Notes: generated by a model not told the origin, from the sequence alone. Counted from the stretch's first letter, positions 1-6,500 are shown. The stretch is DNA of 7,049 nt from Ruminococcaceae bacterium UBA1447 (GCA_002329225.1 DCTF01000050.1:4419-11467); one strand, 5' to 3'. Numbers and translations are program-made.

Positions 1-1
1 C

Positions 2-619
2 AGCGCTCAAAACCGCGCCATGAAGCAGTCCGAACAGGCCAAGAGCGAGATTGCAAAACTGGACAAAACCAGCGCCTTATACCGTGAACAGCTGAAGCAG
101 TATGAGCGGGAACGTGACGAGGCCGACCGTTTTATTGAAAATTATTTGAAAGAACACGGGTCTTCGGGTTCCGGCCAGACTCCCCCTGATGACACGGGTC
201 TCAAGTTCCCCGTACCCTACTCAAGAGTTTATTATACCGCCCTGTATCCCCGCTACCCCAGCGGAGGTGTACACCACGGTATCGACATCTGCGTTGAGGG
301 CGGTTCATACGGCAAAAATATTGTTGCCGCACAAGCGGGCACCGTACTTATAGCGGGCTGGGAGAAGAGCTTTGGCAATTATGTGCTGATTGACCACGGC
401 AACGGTTTTTCAACCCTTTATGCCCACGCCAGCAGGCTTGTAGTAAGTAAGGGCCAGACGGTGACGAAGGGACAAAAAATTGCCGAAATCGGCTCCACCG
501 GCAACTCCACAGGTCCGCACCTGCATTTTGAAACCAGGGTTAACGGCAGACGTGTCGACCCGATAAGCTATTACCCGAATAAAAAGCACGGTGTCGGAAA
601 AGTTTTCAGCGGACTTTAA
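2..619 (+). CDS. M23 family peptidoglycan endopeptidase, coiled-coil type (5' end missing)
   Basis: This is a zinc metallopeptidase that cuts peptide cross-links in peptidoglycan, or a murein hydrolase activator of EnvC type. The reading frame is open from base 2, so the gene starts upstream and the ATG at 20 is internal. Counting from that ATG, residues 1-46 are Lys/Glu/Gln-rich and look like the end of a coiled coil. A Gly/Ser/Pro linker (about 47-60) follows, then the LytM-like domain (about 61-186). The zinc ligands are visible as H85 and D89 in HHGID and H169 in HLHFE. H136 (YAHAS) and H167 are the other active-site histidines, so the site is complete and the enzyme is probably active outside the cell. 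The stop is 21 bases before the S41 gene, suggesting one transcript. In Firmicutes such proteins often follow ftsE-ftsX and are activated by that complex; those genes are not in view. The family call is secure; the exact bond cut is not. Confidence 0.93.
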   Translation, partial: SAQNRAMKQSEQAKSEIAKLDKTSALYREQLKQYERERDEADRFIENYLKEHGSSGSGQTPPDDTGLKFPVPYSRVYYTALYPRYPSGGVHHGIDICVEGGSYGKNIVAAQAGTVLIAGWEKSFGNYVLIDHGNGFSTLYAHASRLVVSKGQTVTKGQKIAEIGSTGNSTGPHLHFETRVNGRRVDPISYYPNKKHGVGKVFSGL

Positions 620-640
620 TCCAAAAGGAATTTTAATTAT

Positions 641-1858
641 ATGAACAAAAAAATCTCTTTAGGCGTTGCCATATCACTGATAATTGTAAGTATTGCGGTA
701 AGTTTTTCCGCAACTATGGCCTTTGCGCAAAAGACATATAACAAGCTTATCCCCTCCCTTTCCGAGCGGTTGGACAGAAGATATGCCCTTGATGAAATTG
801 AAGAGATAATAAACTCCAACTTTTTCTCAAACGATAAGGTTAACACACAGATACTTAACGAAAAAATTGCCAACGGCTATATTCAGGGGCTTGAAGAAGA
901 AAACTGCAGATACCTTACGCCCCGGGAATACGCCGATTACCAAAACAGCGTGGAGGGCAGAATAAACGGTATAGGGATAATCACAAACAAAAACGCCGCC
1001 GACGGCACAATGACGGTTATGAATGTAGCGCCGGGTTCCCCTGCGGACAGAGAAGGAATGGCCCGGGGAGATGTAATTGCAAGCATTGAAAACGAAAAAC
1101 TTACCCCGGATAATTACGATATTCTGGCACCCAAACTGCAAAGCACAACGTTAAAATCCGTAACTCTCTCTTATGTAAGGGATAAACAGACAAAAACCGT
1201 AAGCGTTTTAATCGGCTATGATTTGCGCAGCGTCACTTTTGACAGTTACGGGCATATCGGCCATATTAAAATCCGTTCCTTTAATAAGACCACACCCGAA
1301 CAGCTTAAATCCGCTATTAAGGAACTTAAATCCAAAAATGTGAACTTTTTAATATTTGATGTGAGGGGCACACGGGAGGGCACGATTGAATATGCGGCCA
1401 AAACCGCTGATGTATTGGTACCCGTAGCCACGGAGGGCACAATGGCGATTGCCACGGCCCGGGACCGTGACGGCAATGTTCACTCCACCTTCCCTTCGGA
1501 TTCCGACGAAATCAACCTGCCCATGGCGGTTTTGGTTGACGACGGCACTTCCGGCGGGGCGGAGCTTTTTGCGGTAAGCCTGCGGGACTTTAAAAGAGCG
1601 CCTATAGTGGGTGAAAAAACCGCCGGCAACAATACCATGCAGGAGTTATTTAAGCTTAAAACCGGCGGCGCTTTGCTCATAACCGTTGCCGAAGTTACTC
1701 CCTACCTTTCCCCCGCCTACAACGGCGGCATCATACCGGATATGGAAGTTGAAATGCCTCCGGAACAAAAGAGGAATCTGGATAACCTGGATAAAGACAA
1801 TGACCCCCAGCTTATGGCGGTTATAAATAACTATACGATAGCGGAAGAAGACCAATGA
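641..1858 (+). CDS. Membrane-anchored PDZ/S41 (CtpA-like) protein, probably catalytically dead
   Basis: A 405-residue protein of the carboxyl-terminal processing protease family, close to normal length. Residues 6-28 form an N-terminal membrane segment or uncleaved signal, so the rest should lie outside the membrane. An alpha-helical region (about 40-100) precedes a PDZ domain (about 103-190, GIGI at 109-114, PGSPADREGM at 131-140). The S41 core is about 195-372. In active members the nucleophile is the middle Ser of SASASE and the general-base Lys lies 25 residues on, in TFGKG. Here the aligned motif is GTSGGAE (302-308), which puts Gly305 at the Ser position, and TAGNN puts Asn330 at the Lys position. 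The flanking GEKT (324-327) and Gln334 are kept, so the alignment is firm. The usual D-L-R-N-P-G-G loop is degraded to DVRGTREG (240-247). Ser304 is one residue out of place. The start is an ATG preceded by AAAAGGAA at 623-630. It may act as a binding or regulatory partner of the adjacent M23 enzyme, but this is inference. Confidence 0.88.
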   Translation: MNKKISLGVAISLIIVSIAVSFSATMAFAQKTYNKLIPSLSERLDRRYALDEIEEIINSNFFSNDKVNTQILNEKIANGYIQGLEEENCRYLTPREYADYQNSVEGRINGIGIITNKNAADGTMTVMNVAPGSPADREGMARGDVIASIENEKLTPDNYDILAPKLQSTTLKSVTLSYVRDKQTKTVSVLIGYDLRSVTFDSYGHIGHIKIRSFNKTTPEQLKSAIKELKSKNVNFLIFDVRGTREGTIEYAAKTADVLVPVATEGTMAIATARDRDGNVHSTFPSDSDEINLPMAVLVDDGTSGGAELFAVSLRDFKRAPIVGEKTAGNNTMQELFKLKTGGALLITVAEVTPYLSPAYNGGIIPDMEVEMPPEQKRNLDNLDKDNDPQLMAVINNYTIAEEDQ

Positions 1859-2823
1859 AAACTGTTGACCTTATAGTCCCCTGTTATAATGAAGAGCCGG
1901 TTCTGCCTTTGTTTTATGACGAGATTAACTCGGTTATGCAAAGTTGCACCGGCTATGATTTTAAGCTGATTTTTGTAAATGACGGCAGTAAAGACGGTAC
2001 CCTTGACTGGATTTTAAAAGCGGCCGAAAAAGACAGACGGGTAAAGTACATATCTTTTTCCCGCAACTTCGGCAAAGAGGCCGCCATGCTTGCCGGAATG
2101 AAGTATTCCACCGGCGACTATGTCGGAATAATTGACGCCGACTTGCAGCATTCGCCGGAACTTATTACAGGTATGCTTGAAGCGCTGGAAGAAGGCTATG
2201 ACGTTGCCGCCGCCCGCCGCACGGACAGGAGCGGAGAAAGTAAGGTGAAAAGCTGGTTTTCAAGGCTCTTTTATGTTATCAGCAATAAGATGATTGACAT
2301 AAACATCGCTCACGGCGCCCAGGACTTCCGCATAATGAAGCGTAAGGTTGTAAAAGCCATTATATCCCTGCCGGAATACAGCCGCTTTTCAAAGGGCATA
2401 TTCAGCTGGGTCGGTTTTAACACAAAATGGTTTGAACATGTCAACCGGGAACGGGCAGCCGGAAAGACCACCTGGTCATTTTTTAAGCTGATGCGCTATG
2501 CGGCTGACGGGATTATAGGATTTTCCGCCGTACCGCTGAAGGTTTCCCTCCTGGCAGGGTCGCTTTTCAGTTCGGTCGGGGTTGCCTATGCGGTATATAT
2601 CATTATTCGCACTCTTATAAGGGGCACCGATGTAGCGGGCTACCCCTCGATTATCAGCGCCATTTTTATTATCGGCGGGCTTATTTTGTTTTCTTTAGGC
2701 GTTATCGGGGAATACCTTGCCCGAATATATATGGAAGTAAAGCACCGCCCGATTTTTATTATTGACCAAACAAACCTTGACCCTCAGCAGCAACAAGAAG
2801 AAAATGATTATGATGACAACTGA
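1855..2823 (+). CDS. GtrB/DPM1-like family 2 glycosyltransferase (polyprenyl-phosphate type)
   Basis: A 322-residue membrane enzyme predicted to move a sugar from a nucleotide donor to a polyprenyl (undecaprenyl) phosphate carrier on the cytoplasmic face, feeding glycosylation of cell-surface polymers. The GT-A domain shows VPCYNEE (8-14), VNDGSKDGT (41-49) and the metal/donor-binding DAD at 94-96 within IDADLQHSPE. Two membrane segments lie at about 228-251 and 266-285. They are followed by GEYLARIYMEVKHRP (285-299), a hallmark of the GtrB/YkcC/CsbB branch. The C-terminal tail (about 308-322) is rich in Gln, Glu and Asp and looks disordered. The length is normal for the family. ATG at 1855 overlaps the S41 stop as ATGA, with a weak purine-rich site (GGAAGAAG, 1843-1850) before it, so translation is probably coupled. 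No GtrA-like flippase is in view, and the sugar and final acceptor cannot be told from sequence. Confidence 0.93.
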   Translation: MKTVDLIVPCYNEEPVLPLFYDEINSVMQSCTGYDFKLIFVNDGSKDGTLDWILKAAEKDRRVKYISFSRNFGKEAAMLAGMKYSTGDYVGIIDADLQHSPELITGMLEALEEGYDVAAARRTDRSGESKVKSWFSRLFYVISNKMIDINIAHGAQDFRIMKRKVVKAIISLPEYSRFSKGIFSWVGFNTKWFEHVNRERAAGKTTWSFFKLMRYAADGIIGFSAVPLKVSLLAGSLFSSVGVAYAVYIIIRTLIRGTDVAGYPSIISAIFIIGGLILFSLGVIGEYLARIYMEVKHRPIFIIDQTNLDPQQQQEENDYDDN

Positions 2824-2856
2824 TTTGCAGAGTTTACAATAAAAATAAAATACTTG

Positions 2857-2889
2857 CGCCGCCACCGGTTTTTCCGATGGCGGCGTTTT
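2857..2889 (+). terminator. Intrinsic terminator of the M23-S41-glycosyltransferase operon
   Basis: An 8-bp perfect GC-rich stem (CGCCGCCA at 2857-2864 with TGGCGGCG at 2878-2885) extends, after one mismatch, by CGG/CCG around a TTTTT loop. A T run follows at 2886-2889. It lies 33 bases after the glycosyltransferase stop codon, as expected for the end of the operon. The T run is short. Confidence 0.85.
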
Positions 2890-2904
2890 CATGGTCAGGA
2901 TTTC

Positions 2905-2950
2905 AAAAAGAGGACTGTTACAAAATATGCGTTTTACAACAGCCCCTTTT
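2905..2950 (-). terminator. Intrinsic terminator of the minus-strand TadZ/Ig-repeat gene
   Basis: Arms at 2910-2925 and 2932-2946 form a long hairpin around a six-base loop, with one bulge and a few G-U pairs on the minus-strand transcript. A T5 tract follows on the minus strand (2909-2905). It begins 13 bases beyond the stop codon of the large minus-strand gene. On the plus strand the same hairpin is followed by TTTT, so it may work weakly in both directions. Confidence 0.75.
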
Positions 2951-2959
2951 CTTGTGTCT

Positions 2960-5900
2960 TTACTCAGATTTTTTTCTCTTCTTTACTACCACAAAGACAA
3001 CCGGCACAGCAATTATTAATAATAAACCGCCAATAGAGCCGAAGAACAAAACTTTGTTGTTGTAGTATCGTACCCACAGATTTGTTGTAACATAAAAATC
3101 ATTAATTTCGGTAACAGTTTCGTTTCCGGCAGCATCAGTCGATACAATTTTGACATTATGCGCCTTTATCGAATCACCGCTAACATCGAAAGTGAAGTCC
3201 GCTTTCTCTGCAATCAGCATTTGTATATCTTCCGCATTCCATACCTTGTACTCTGAACCGTCAAGATAAACAACTACCGATGTAAGCTTTAGATTATCTG
3301 TAACCGACATAATAACTGTGAGTTTATCTAAAGGATAGGTTTTTCCGCTTTCCAGATTCGTAACAATGGTATTTGGATTTGTTTTATCAACGCCGAAACT
3401 AATCTCTGTGTCCTTCGTTTCAAGCGTATTCTCGGCGACATTTCCGGCAGCATCCTCAGAACGGATTGTCAAACGATATACGCCATCGTCCTCAAAATTT
3501 TTCTTAAATACAGTATATGTATATTTGTACCAACTACCGTTGCCTCCCTCAACCTCAAGTTTATAATCTGTATCTTCGGTCAAGGTAATAGTCTTATCAT
3601 TTTTGAAAAGTGTTACTTTGATGTCTTTACACTCATTCGCATTTGTTTCTGTAATGACAACATCAATGGGCTGCTTAACAAATGATCCATTCAGAGCGGC
3701 AGTTGCTTCACTCAACGCATATGTAGAACCAAAGCGGTTTACTGAGAAATTAATCGTTTGAGTGGTTGTGTTGCCGGTTTTATCAGTCAATTCTGCCGTG
3801 AGTGTATAAATGTCATCAATATCCTTTTCCTTGGGGAAATTGTTGAATGTAAATATTCTTCCGTTCCGAATGTCTGCATAGCTTCCGTCAAGTGCAACGG
3901 CCTGCCTGTTAGCTCCGGTAAGAGTAATTGCAACATCCTCGCTGTTATAGTTAGTGTCAGAATATGACACAACCGGAACAACATCGCCACTATTTGCAGA
4001 GCCATCCTCAACACCCGTAATGGAAAGCGTGGGCATTGTTTTATCCACATAGAAAGTTTGTTGTTCAAAATCCGCTGCCGCATTACCAGCCAAATCGCTA
4101 TATGCAATAGCAAAGGTGTAGAGTGAGTCGTTGCTGTATCGGATTGTTGCTGTATGCCTGTCTCCGCTTGTTGACCAATTGCTAACGGCAGGAATTGTTG
4201 CATTTGCTCCATCATCCGTGGCAGCAAGATTTATTTCAACACGATCAACACTGAAATTATGCTCCGTAATGACAATTGTTGCTGTTCGTTCCGCATTGTA
4301 GTAATTTGTGTTCTGCGCAGAATTATTATCGTAAGAAACATCAATAATAGGAATAGTCTTGTCGATCGTAAACTCGGTTGCCGCAACCGTTGAAGCAGCA
4401 TATTCAACGGTAGAACACTTATTACCGGCAAGGTCTGTGTATTCGATGCCGAATGTATAATCACCGTCCGCTGCATATCTGATTGTTGCCGACCACTTCG
4501 TGTTATCAAGATTTCCGGTTCCTTCAACTTGTGTCCAACTTGTGATTGACGGAATAACGCCATCAGTATTTGTAATGTTAATTTTGACATCATCCGCATT
4601 AAAATTGCGTTCGGTCACAACTATCGTTGCCGTCCTGTTTTCTTTAAAATACTTTGTGCTGTCGGCATTGTTATTGTCATATGAAATATCAATAACAGGC
4701 GCTGTCGTGTCAATCATAATTGTTGTAAAATCTTCTGAAGCGTTTAATGAGTTGTCCTTAGCAGCAATTACGATACGAATATCGTTGCTGTTATTCTTAT
4801 TGCTGTCAACGGTTATTTCACCATTCCATGTTTTCAGAAGCTCGCTTTGTCTGGGATTTGCATTTTCAAATGTATACAAGATGCCGCTCTGAGTCGGCTC
4901 TACCGTGCTGACTGCTCGGTCAAACACAGCAAAAGAGACTTCTTTTAATCCGGAATATGTGCCTCCAACAAGCGGGTCGTCAACTGTAATTGACACCTTA
5001 ACATTTCCATTGTAAATCCCGTTAATCGGTTGTTCAGGCGTTACAGTAATTTCAGGAGCAATCGTTTCTTCAATAGGATGCTGATCATCTACAATCAAGC
5101 CGTTTGTACTAATGTATGTGTAGTTGCCGGCATTATCCGTAATTTTAATATATACGGTAAACTGTTCATTTGCCACCACATCAAAACCTGTAAAATTTTT
5201 CCAATTCGTTATGCCGTCAAGCTGTGTTGGAGTAAGTGCAGTTGTATGGTCGCTTGCACTCGTTGATGTGGCCTTATAATACATAACGCTTGCAACAGGC
5301 GATGTGATGTCATCAGCCGTTCCTGATATGGTGATTTTTTTATTTGACCAAAATCCAAATGTTAACGCATTTATGAGCTCCGCCCATTCTTCTGTTCTTC
5401 CTTCTTCTGAAACGGCCTTTACGGTACCAGTTGGACTGGTCGTATCTACCGTAAACTTATACGGAGCAACGGAATCATGTGTATTCGGCGTACTGTTTGT
5501 ATTGCCGGCTTCATCGGTATAGCCGATAGCGAATGTATAATTGGCATCTTCCGTAAACGAAATTGTTGCAGTATGGGTTGCCTCATCAGGTGTTGCGCCT
5601 TCCTGTGTGTTCCAGTTGCTGATGCTATATGCGTTATCAATCTTGTTCCCTTTAGCATCAACCGCTATAATTACAATATCAAGTGCAAATTCCGATTGCG
5701 AGAAATAATAAACGCCTCTTCGATCTTGTTTGACGCAACTTTCCAACTTTAACGAAAGATTCGTTTTTTTGCTTTTTAATGCGTAAATCACATCACTCAT
5801 AGTGAACATTCCTTCTCCGGAAAAGAAGACATCCGAAGAACCGAAAGGCTCAAAATTCAGATATAATGTTTTCTTCCCTCTGGCTGCAAAATGAATCGCA

Positions 5901-6334
5901 CAAGCCGCAGCCATAGTAGAACTTCCGGTTCCGCCACTTGGTGATGCGAAAGTTATAATCTTACAATCTTCGTCTGCTATTTTTAGACCGGTTATATTGC
6001 CGGCATACTCTGCGTATATACTAAGTATCTGTTTGTATATTGAGTCAACTTTTTGAAATTTACATATTGTTTGATGTACGTTAAGAGTTTCAATCCCCGG
6101 CGTTTCCACTAAATAGGCAAACCCGCAACGCTTGGGAAGCTGTGAAAAATCGATGTTAAAAGAATCACCGGCAACGAACACATCTATATTTGCTTCGTTT
6201 ATAGTTTTTAACGCAATATCCAAATCTGAAAAAGAATACACTTGAAATTTGTCCGTATACATTGCTTCAAGAGTGGCAATAATCCTGCCGAGGTAGTTTT
6301 TATCATTATCCAAGATCGCCAATTTTATTTTCAT
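2960..6334 (-). CDS. Chimeric protein: truncated TadZ/CpaE-like N-terminus fused to Ig-like repeats with C-terminal membrane anchor
   Basis: An open frame of 1124 residues in two unlike parts. Residues 1-115 resemble the receiver-like domain of TadZ, the ATPase that places the Tad pilus machine at the cell pole. Residues 116-219 begin a MinD/ParA-type P-loop domain, SPSGGTGSST at 131-140, with Ser133 and Ser138 where the two P-loop lysines usually stand. The domain stops there, without Walker B or the ParA switch regions; a full TadZ is usually some 370-400 residues. From about 220 onward the chain is bacterial Ig-like repeats. These recur with [IVY]D[KT]T.P boundaries, TATI[VS]-type strands and YTDxAGN endings, up to about residue 1085. 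A membrane segment (about 1095-1117) and a KKRKK tail follow, as in a surface protein with a stop-transfer anchor. There is no signal peptide. The ATG at 6334 is chosen because AGGAGA lies six bases upstream; an in-frame TTG at 6349 falls before that site. Each half is recognisable, but function as one protein is doubtful. Confidence 0.8.
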   Translation of the reverse strand: MKIKLAILDNDKNYLGRIIATLEAMYTDKFQVYSFSDLDIALKTINEANIDVFVAGDSFNIDFSQLPKRCGFAYLVETPGIETLNVHQTICKFQKVDSIYKQILSIYAEYAGNITGLKIADEDCKIITFASPSGGTGSSTMAAACAIHFAARGKKTLYLNFEPFGSSDVFFSGEGMFTMSDVIYALKSKKTNLSLKLESCVKQDRRGVYYFSQSEFALDIVIIAVDAKGNKIDNAYSISNWNTQEGATPDEATHTATISFTEDANYTFAIGYTDEAGNTNSTPNTHDSVAPYKFTVDTTSPTGTVKAVSEEGRTEEWAELINALTFGFWSNKKITISGTADDITSPVASVMYYKATSTSASDHTTALTPTQLDGITNWKNFTGFDVVANEQFTVYIKITDNAGNYTYISTNGLIVDDQHPIEETIAPEITVTPEQPINGIYNGNVKVSITVDDPLVGGTYSGLKEVSFAVFDRAVSTVEPTQSGILYTFENANPRQSELLKTWNGEITVDSNKNNSNDIRIVIAAKDNSLNASEDFTTIMIDTTAPVIDISYDNNNADSTKYFKENRTATIVVTERNFNADDVKINITNTDGVIPSITSWTQVEGTGNLDNTKWSATIRYAADGDYTFGIEYTDLAGNKCSTVEYAASTVAATEFTIDKTIPIIDVSYDNNSAQNTNYYNAERTATIVITEHNFSVDRVEINLAATDDGANATIPAVSNWSTSGDRHTATIRYSNDSLYTFAIAYSDLAGNAAADFEQQTFYVDKTMPTLSITGVEDGSANSGDVVPVVSYSDTNYNSEDVAITLTGANRQAVALDGSYADIRNGRIFTFNNFPKEKDIDDIYTLTAELTDKTGNTTTQTINFSVNRFGSTYALSEATAALNGSFVKQPIDVVITETNANECKDIKVTLFKNDKTITLTEDTDYKLEVEGGNGSWYKYTYTVFKKNFEDDGVYRLTIRSEDAAGNVAENTLETKDTEISFGVDKTNPNTIVTNLESGKTYPLDKLTVIMSVTDNLKLTSVVVYLDGSEYKVWNAEDIQMLIAEKADFTFDVSGDSIKAHNVKIVSTDAAGNETVTEINDFYVTTNLWVRYYNNKVLFFGSIGGLLLIIAVPVVFVVVKKRKKSE
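4031..4696 (-). repeat. Two tandem, closely similar Ig-like repeat units within the coding region
   Basis: Protein residues 547-662 and 663-768 are adjacent copies of one unit. Both begin with I-D-[IV]-S-Y-D-N-N, followed by RTATIV[VI]TE.NF at 567-578 and 683-694. Both then have a Trp-containing loop, a TATIRY-like strand, a YTF.I.Y[TS]DLAGN turn, and a closing [IV]DKT[IM]P. The partial unit at about 220-300 keeps the second half of the same pattern. More distant Ig units lie on both sides (about 301-427, 428-546, 769-866, 867-985 and 986-1085). Confidence 0.8.
5660..5690 (-). other. Fusion junction between TadZ-like and Ig-repeat segments
   Basis: Residues before about 216 read as TadZ. Residues after about 221 align with the middle of an Ig unit: FALDIVII here matches FNADDVKI of the unit at 577-584 at F, D, V and I. 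Residues F216-V221 can be assigned to either side, so the breakpoint cannot be placed more tightly. The front half of the first Ig unit and the back half of the ATPase are both missing, as expected of recombination or a misjoin at short homology rather than a designed domain fusion. Confidence 0.65.
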
Positions 6335-6340
6335 CACTGT

Positions 6341-6346
6341 TCTCCT
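6341..6346 (-). promoter_or_regulatory. Ribosome binding site that sets the ATG start of the TadZ-Ig gene
   Basis: The minus strand reads AGGAGA, six bases ahead of the ATG at 6334-6332. It overlaps a TGA stop (6348-6346) of an upstream reading frame, a layout typical of tightly packed operons. This rules out the TTG at 6349 as the start. Confidence 0.85.
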
Positions 6347-6433
6347 CAATATATTGATTTGATGACAAATAAATCATTCACTTTTATTATCGCATTCTTC
6401 ATTAATCCATTCGCTGATGTCTGACAAGTATTA
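6346..6433 (-). pseudogene. Possible 3' remnant (last 28 codons) of a gene cut by the IS
   Basis: On the minus strand the frame runs open from the IS border to a TGA that overlaps the ribosome binding site of the TadZ-like gene. It would encode about 28 C-terminal residues ending VIKSIY. Upstream of 6433 the frame continues only into IS terminal sequence, so any gene here has lost its 5' part. TadZ genes usually sit inside tad operons, so an upstream neighbour is expected. I do not recognise the peptide. A frame this short can be open by chance in AT-rich DNA, so the alternative is plain 5' untranslated sequence. Confidence 0.35.
6426..6433. repeat. Presumed one copy of the 8-bp target-site duplication
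   Basis: AAGTATTA directly abuts the IS left end. IS256-family insertions usually duplicate 8 (sometimes 9) bases of target. The second copy would lie beyond the right end, outside the window, so this is a prediction. Confidence 0.4.
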
Positions 6434-6459
6434 GATAAAGTCCATATAATTGGTGTAAA
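6430..6459 (-). promoter_or_regulatory. Candidate hybrid outward promoter at the IS border
   Basis: The minus strand shows TTTACA (6459-6454) as a -35 box inside the IS end. After an 18-bp spacer comes TCTAAT (6435-6430) as a -10 box that straddles the IS/flank border. Each box matches the sigma-A consensus at 5 of 6 positions. It points toward the TadZ-Ig gene and would start transcription near 6423, about 90 bases ahead of its ATG. Outward promoters formed by IS ends are well known; activity here is inferred. Confidence 0.45.
6434..6459 (+). repeat. Left terminal inverted repeat of the IS (inner limit approximate)
   Basis: The first 26 bases of the element match the recalled IS256 terminal pattern, with GATAAAGTCC outermost. 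The partner repeat is beyond the window, so the inner limit is not defined by this sequence. Confidence 0.65.
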
Positions 6460-6471
6460 TTCAAAATAAAA

Positions 6472-6500
6472 TTGAGCCATGCGCTCGCTTTCGGTATAAT
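6472..6500 (+). promoter_or_regulatory. Promoter of the IS transposase
   Basis: TTGAGC (6472-6477) and a perfect TATAAT (6495-6500) are separated by 17 bp. Transcription would start near 6507, giving a short leader before the transposase ATG at 6539. Confidence 0.75.

Noticed and set aside
20..22. ATG at 20 as the start of the M23 gene
   Set aside because: The frame is open upstream to the window edge, and the ATG sits inside a coiled coil with no ribosome binding site before it. The gene is 5'-truncated by the window.
1550..1552. Ser304 as the true S41 nucleophile
   Set aside because: It is one residue before the aligned catalytic position (Ser lies three residues before the conserved Glu), and no Lys stands at the partner site. 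It remains a possibility to test structurally.
827..1855. Minus-strand open frames inside the S41 gene
   Set aside because: They are antisense shadows of a protein with clear PDZ and S41 motifs, and show no recognisable domains or start signals.
2824..2959. Small RNA or small gene in the convergent gap
   Set aside because: The two hairpins are each followed by a T run in the right orientation for the two flanking genes, which explains them as terminators. The short frames here have no ribosome binding site.
4031..4696. CRISPR-like or other DNA-level repeat array
   Set aside because: The repeats are over 300 bases long, diverged, and in frame with protein domains. There are no short direct repeats with regular spacers.
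3366..5752. Plus-strand and alternative minus-frame open frames inside the Ig-repeat gene
   Set aside because: They overlap a single long frame with consistent Ig-repeat structure. Their translations are low-complexity and without domain signatures.
6335..6349. TTG at 6349 as the start of the large minus-strand gene
   Set aside because: The ribosome binding site AGGAGA would lie inside the coding region. ATG at 6334 has ideal spacing to it.
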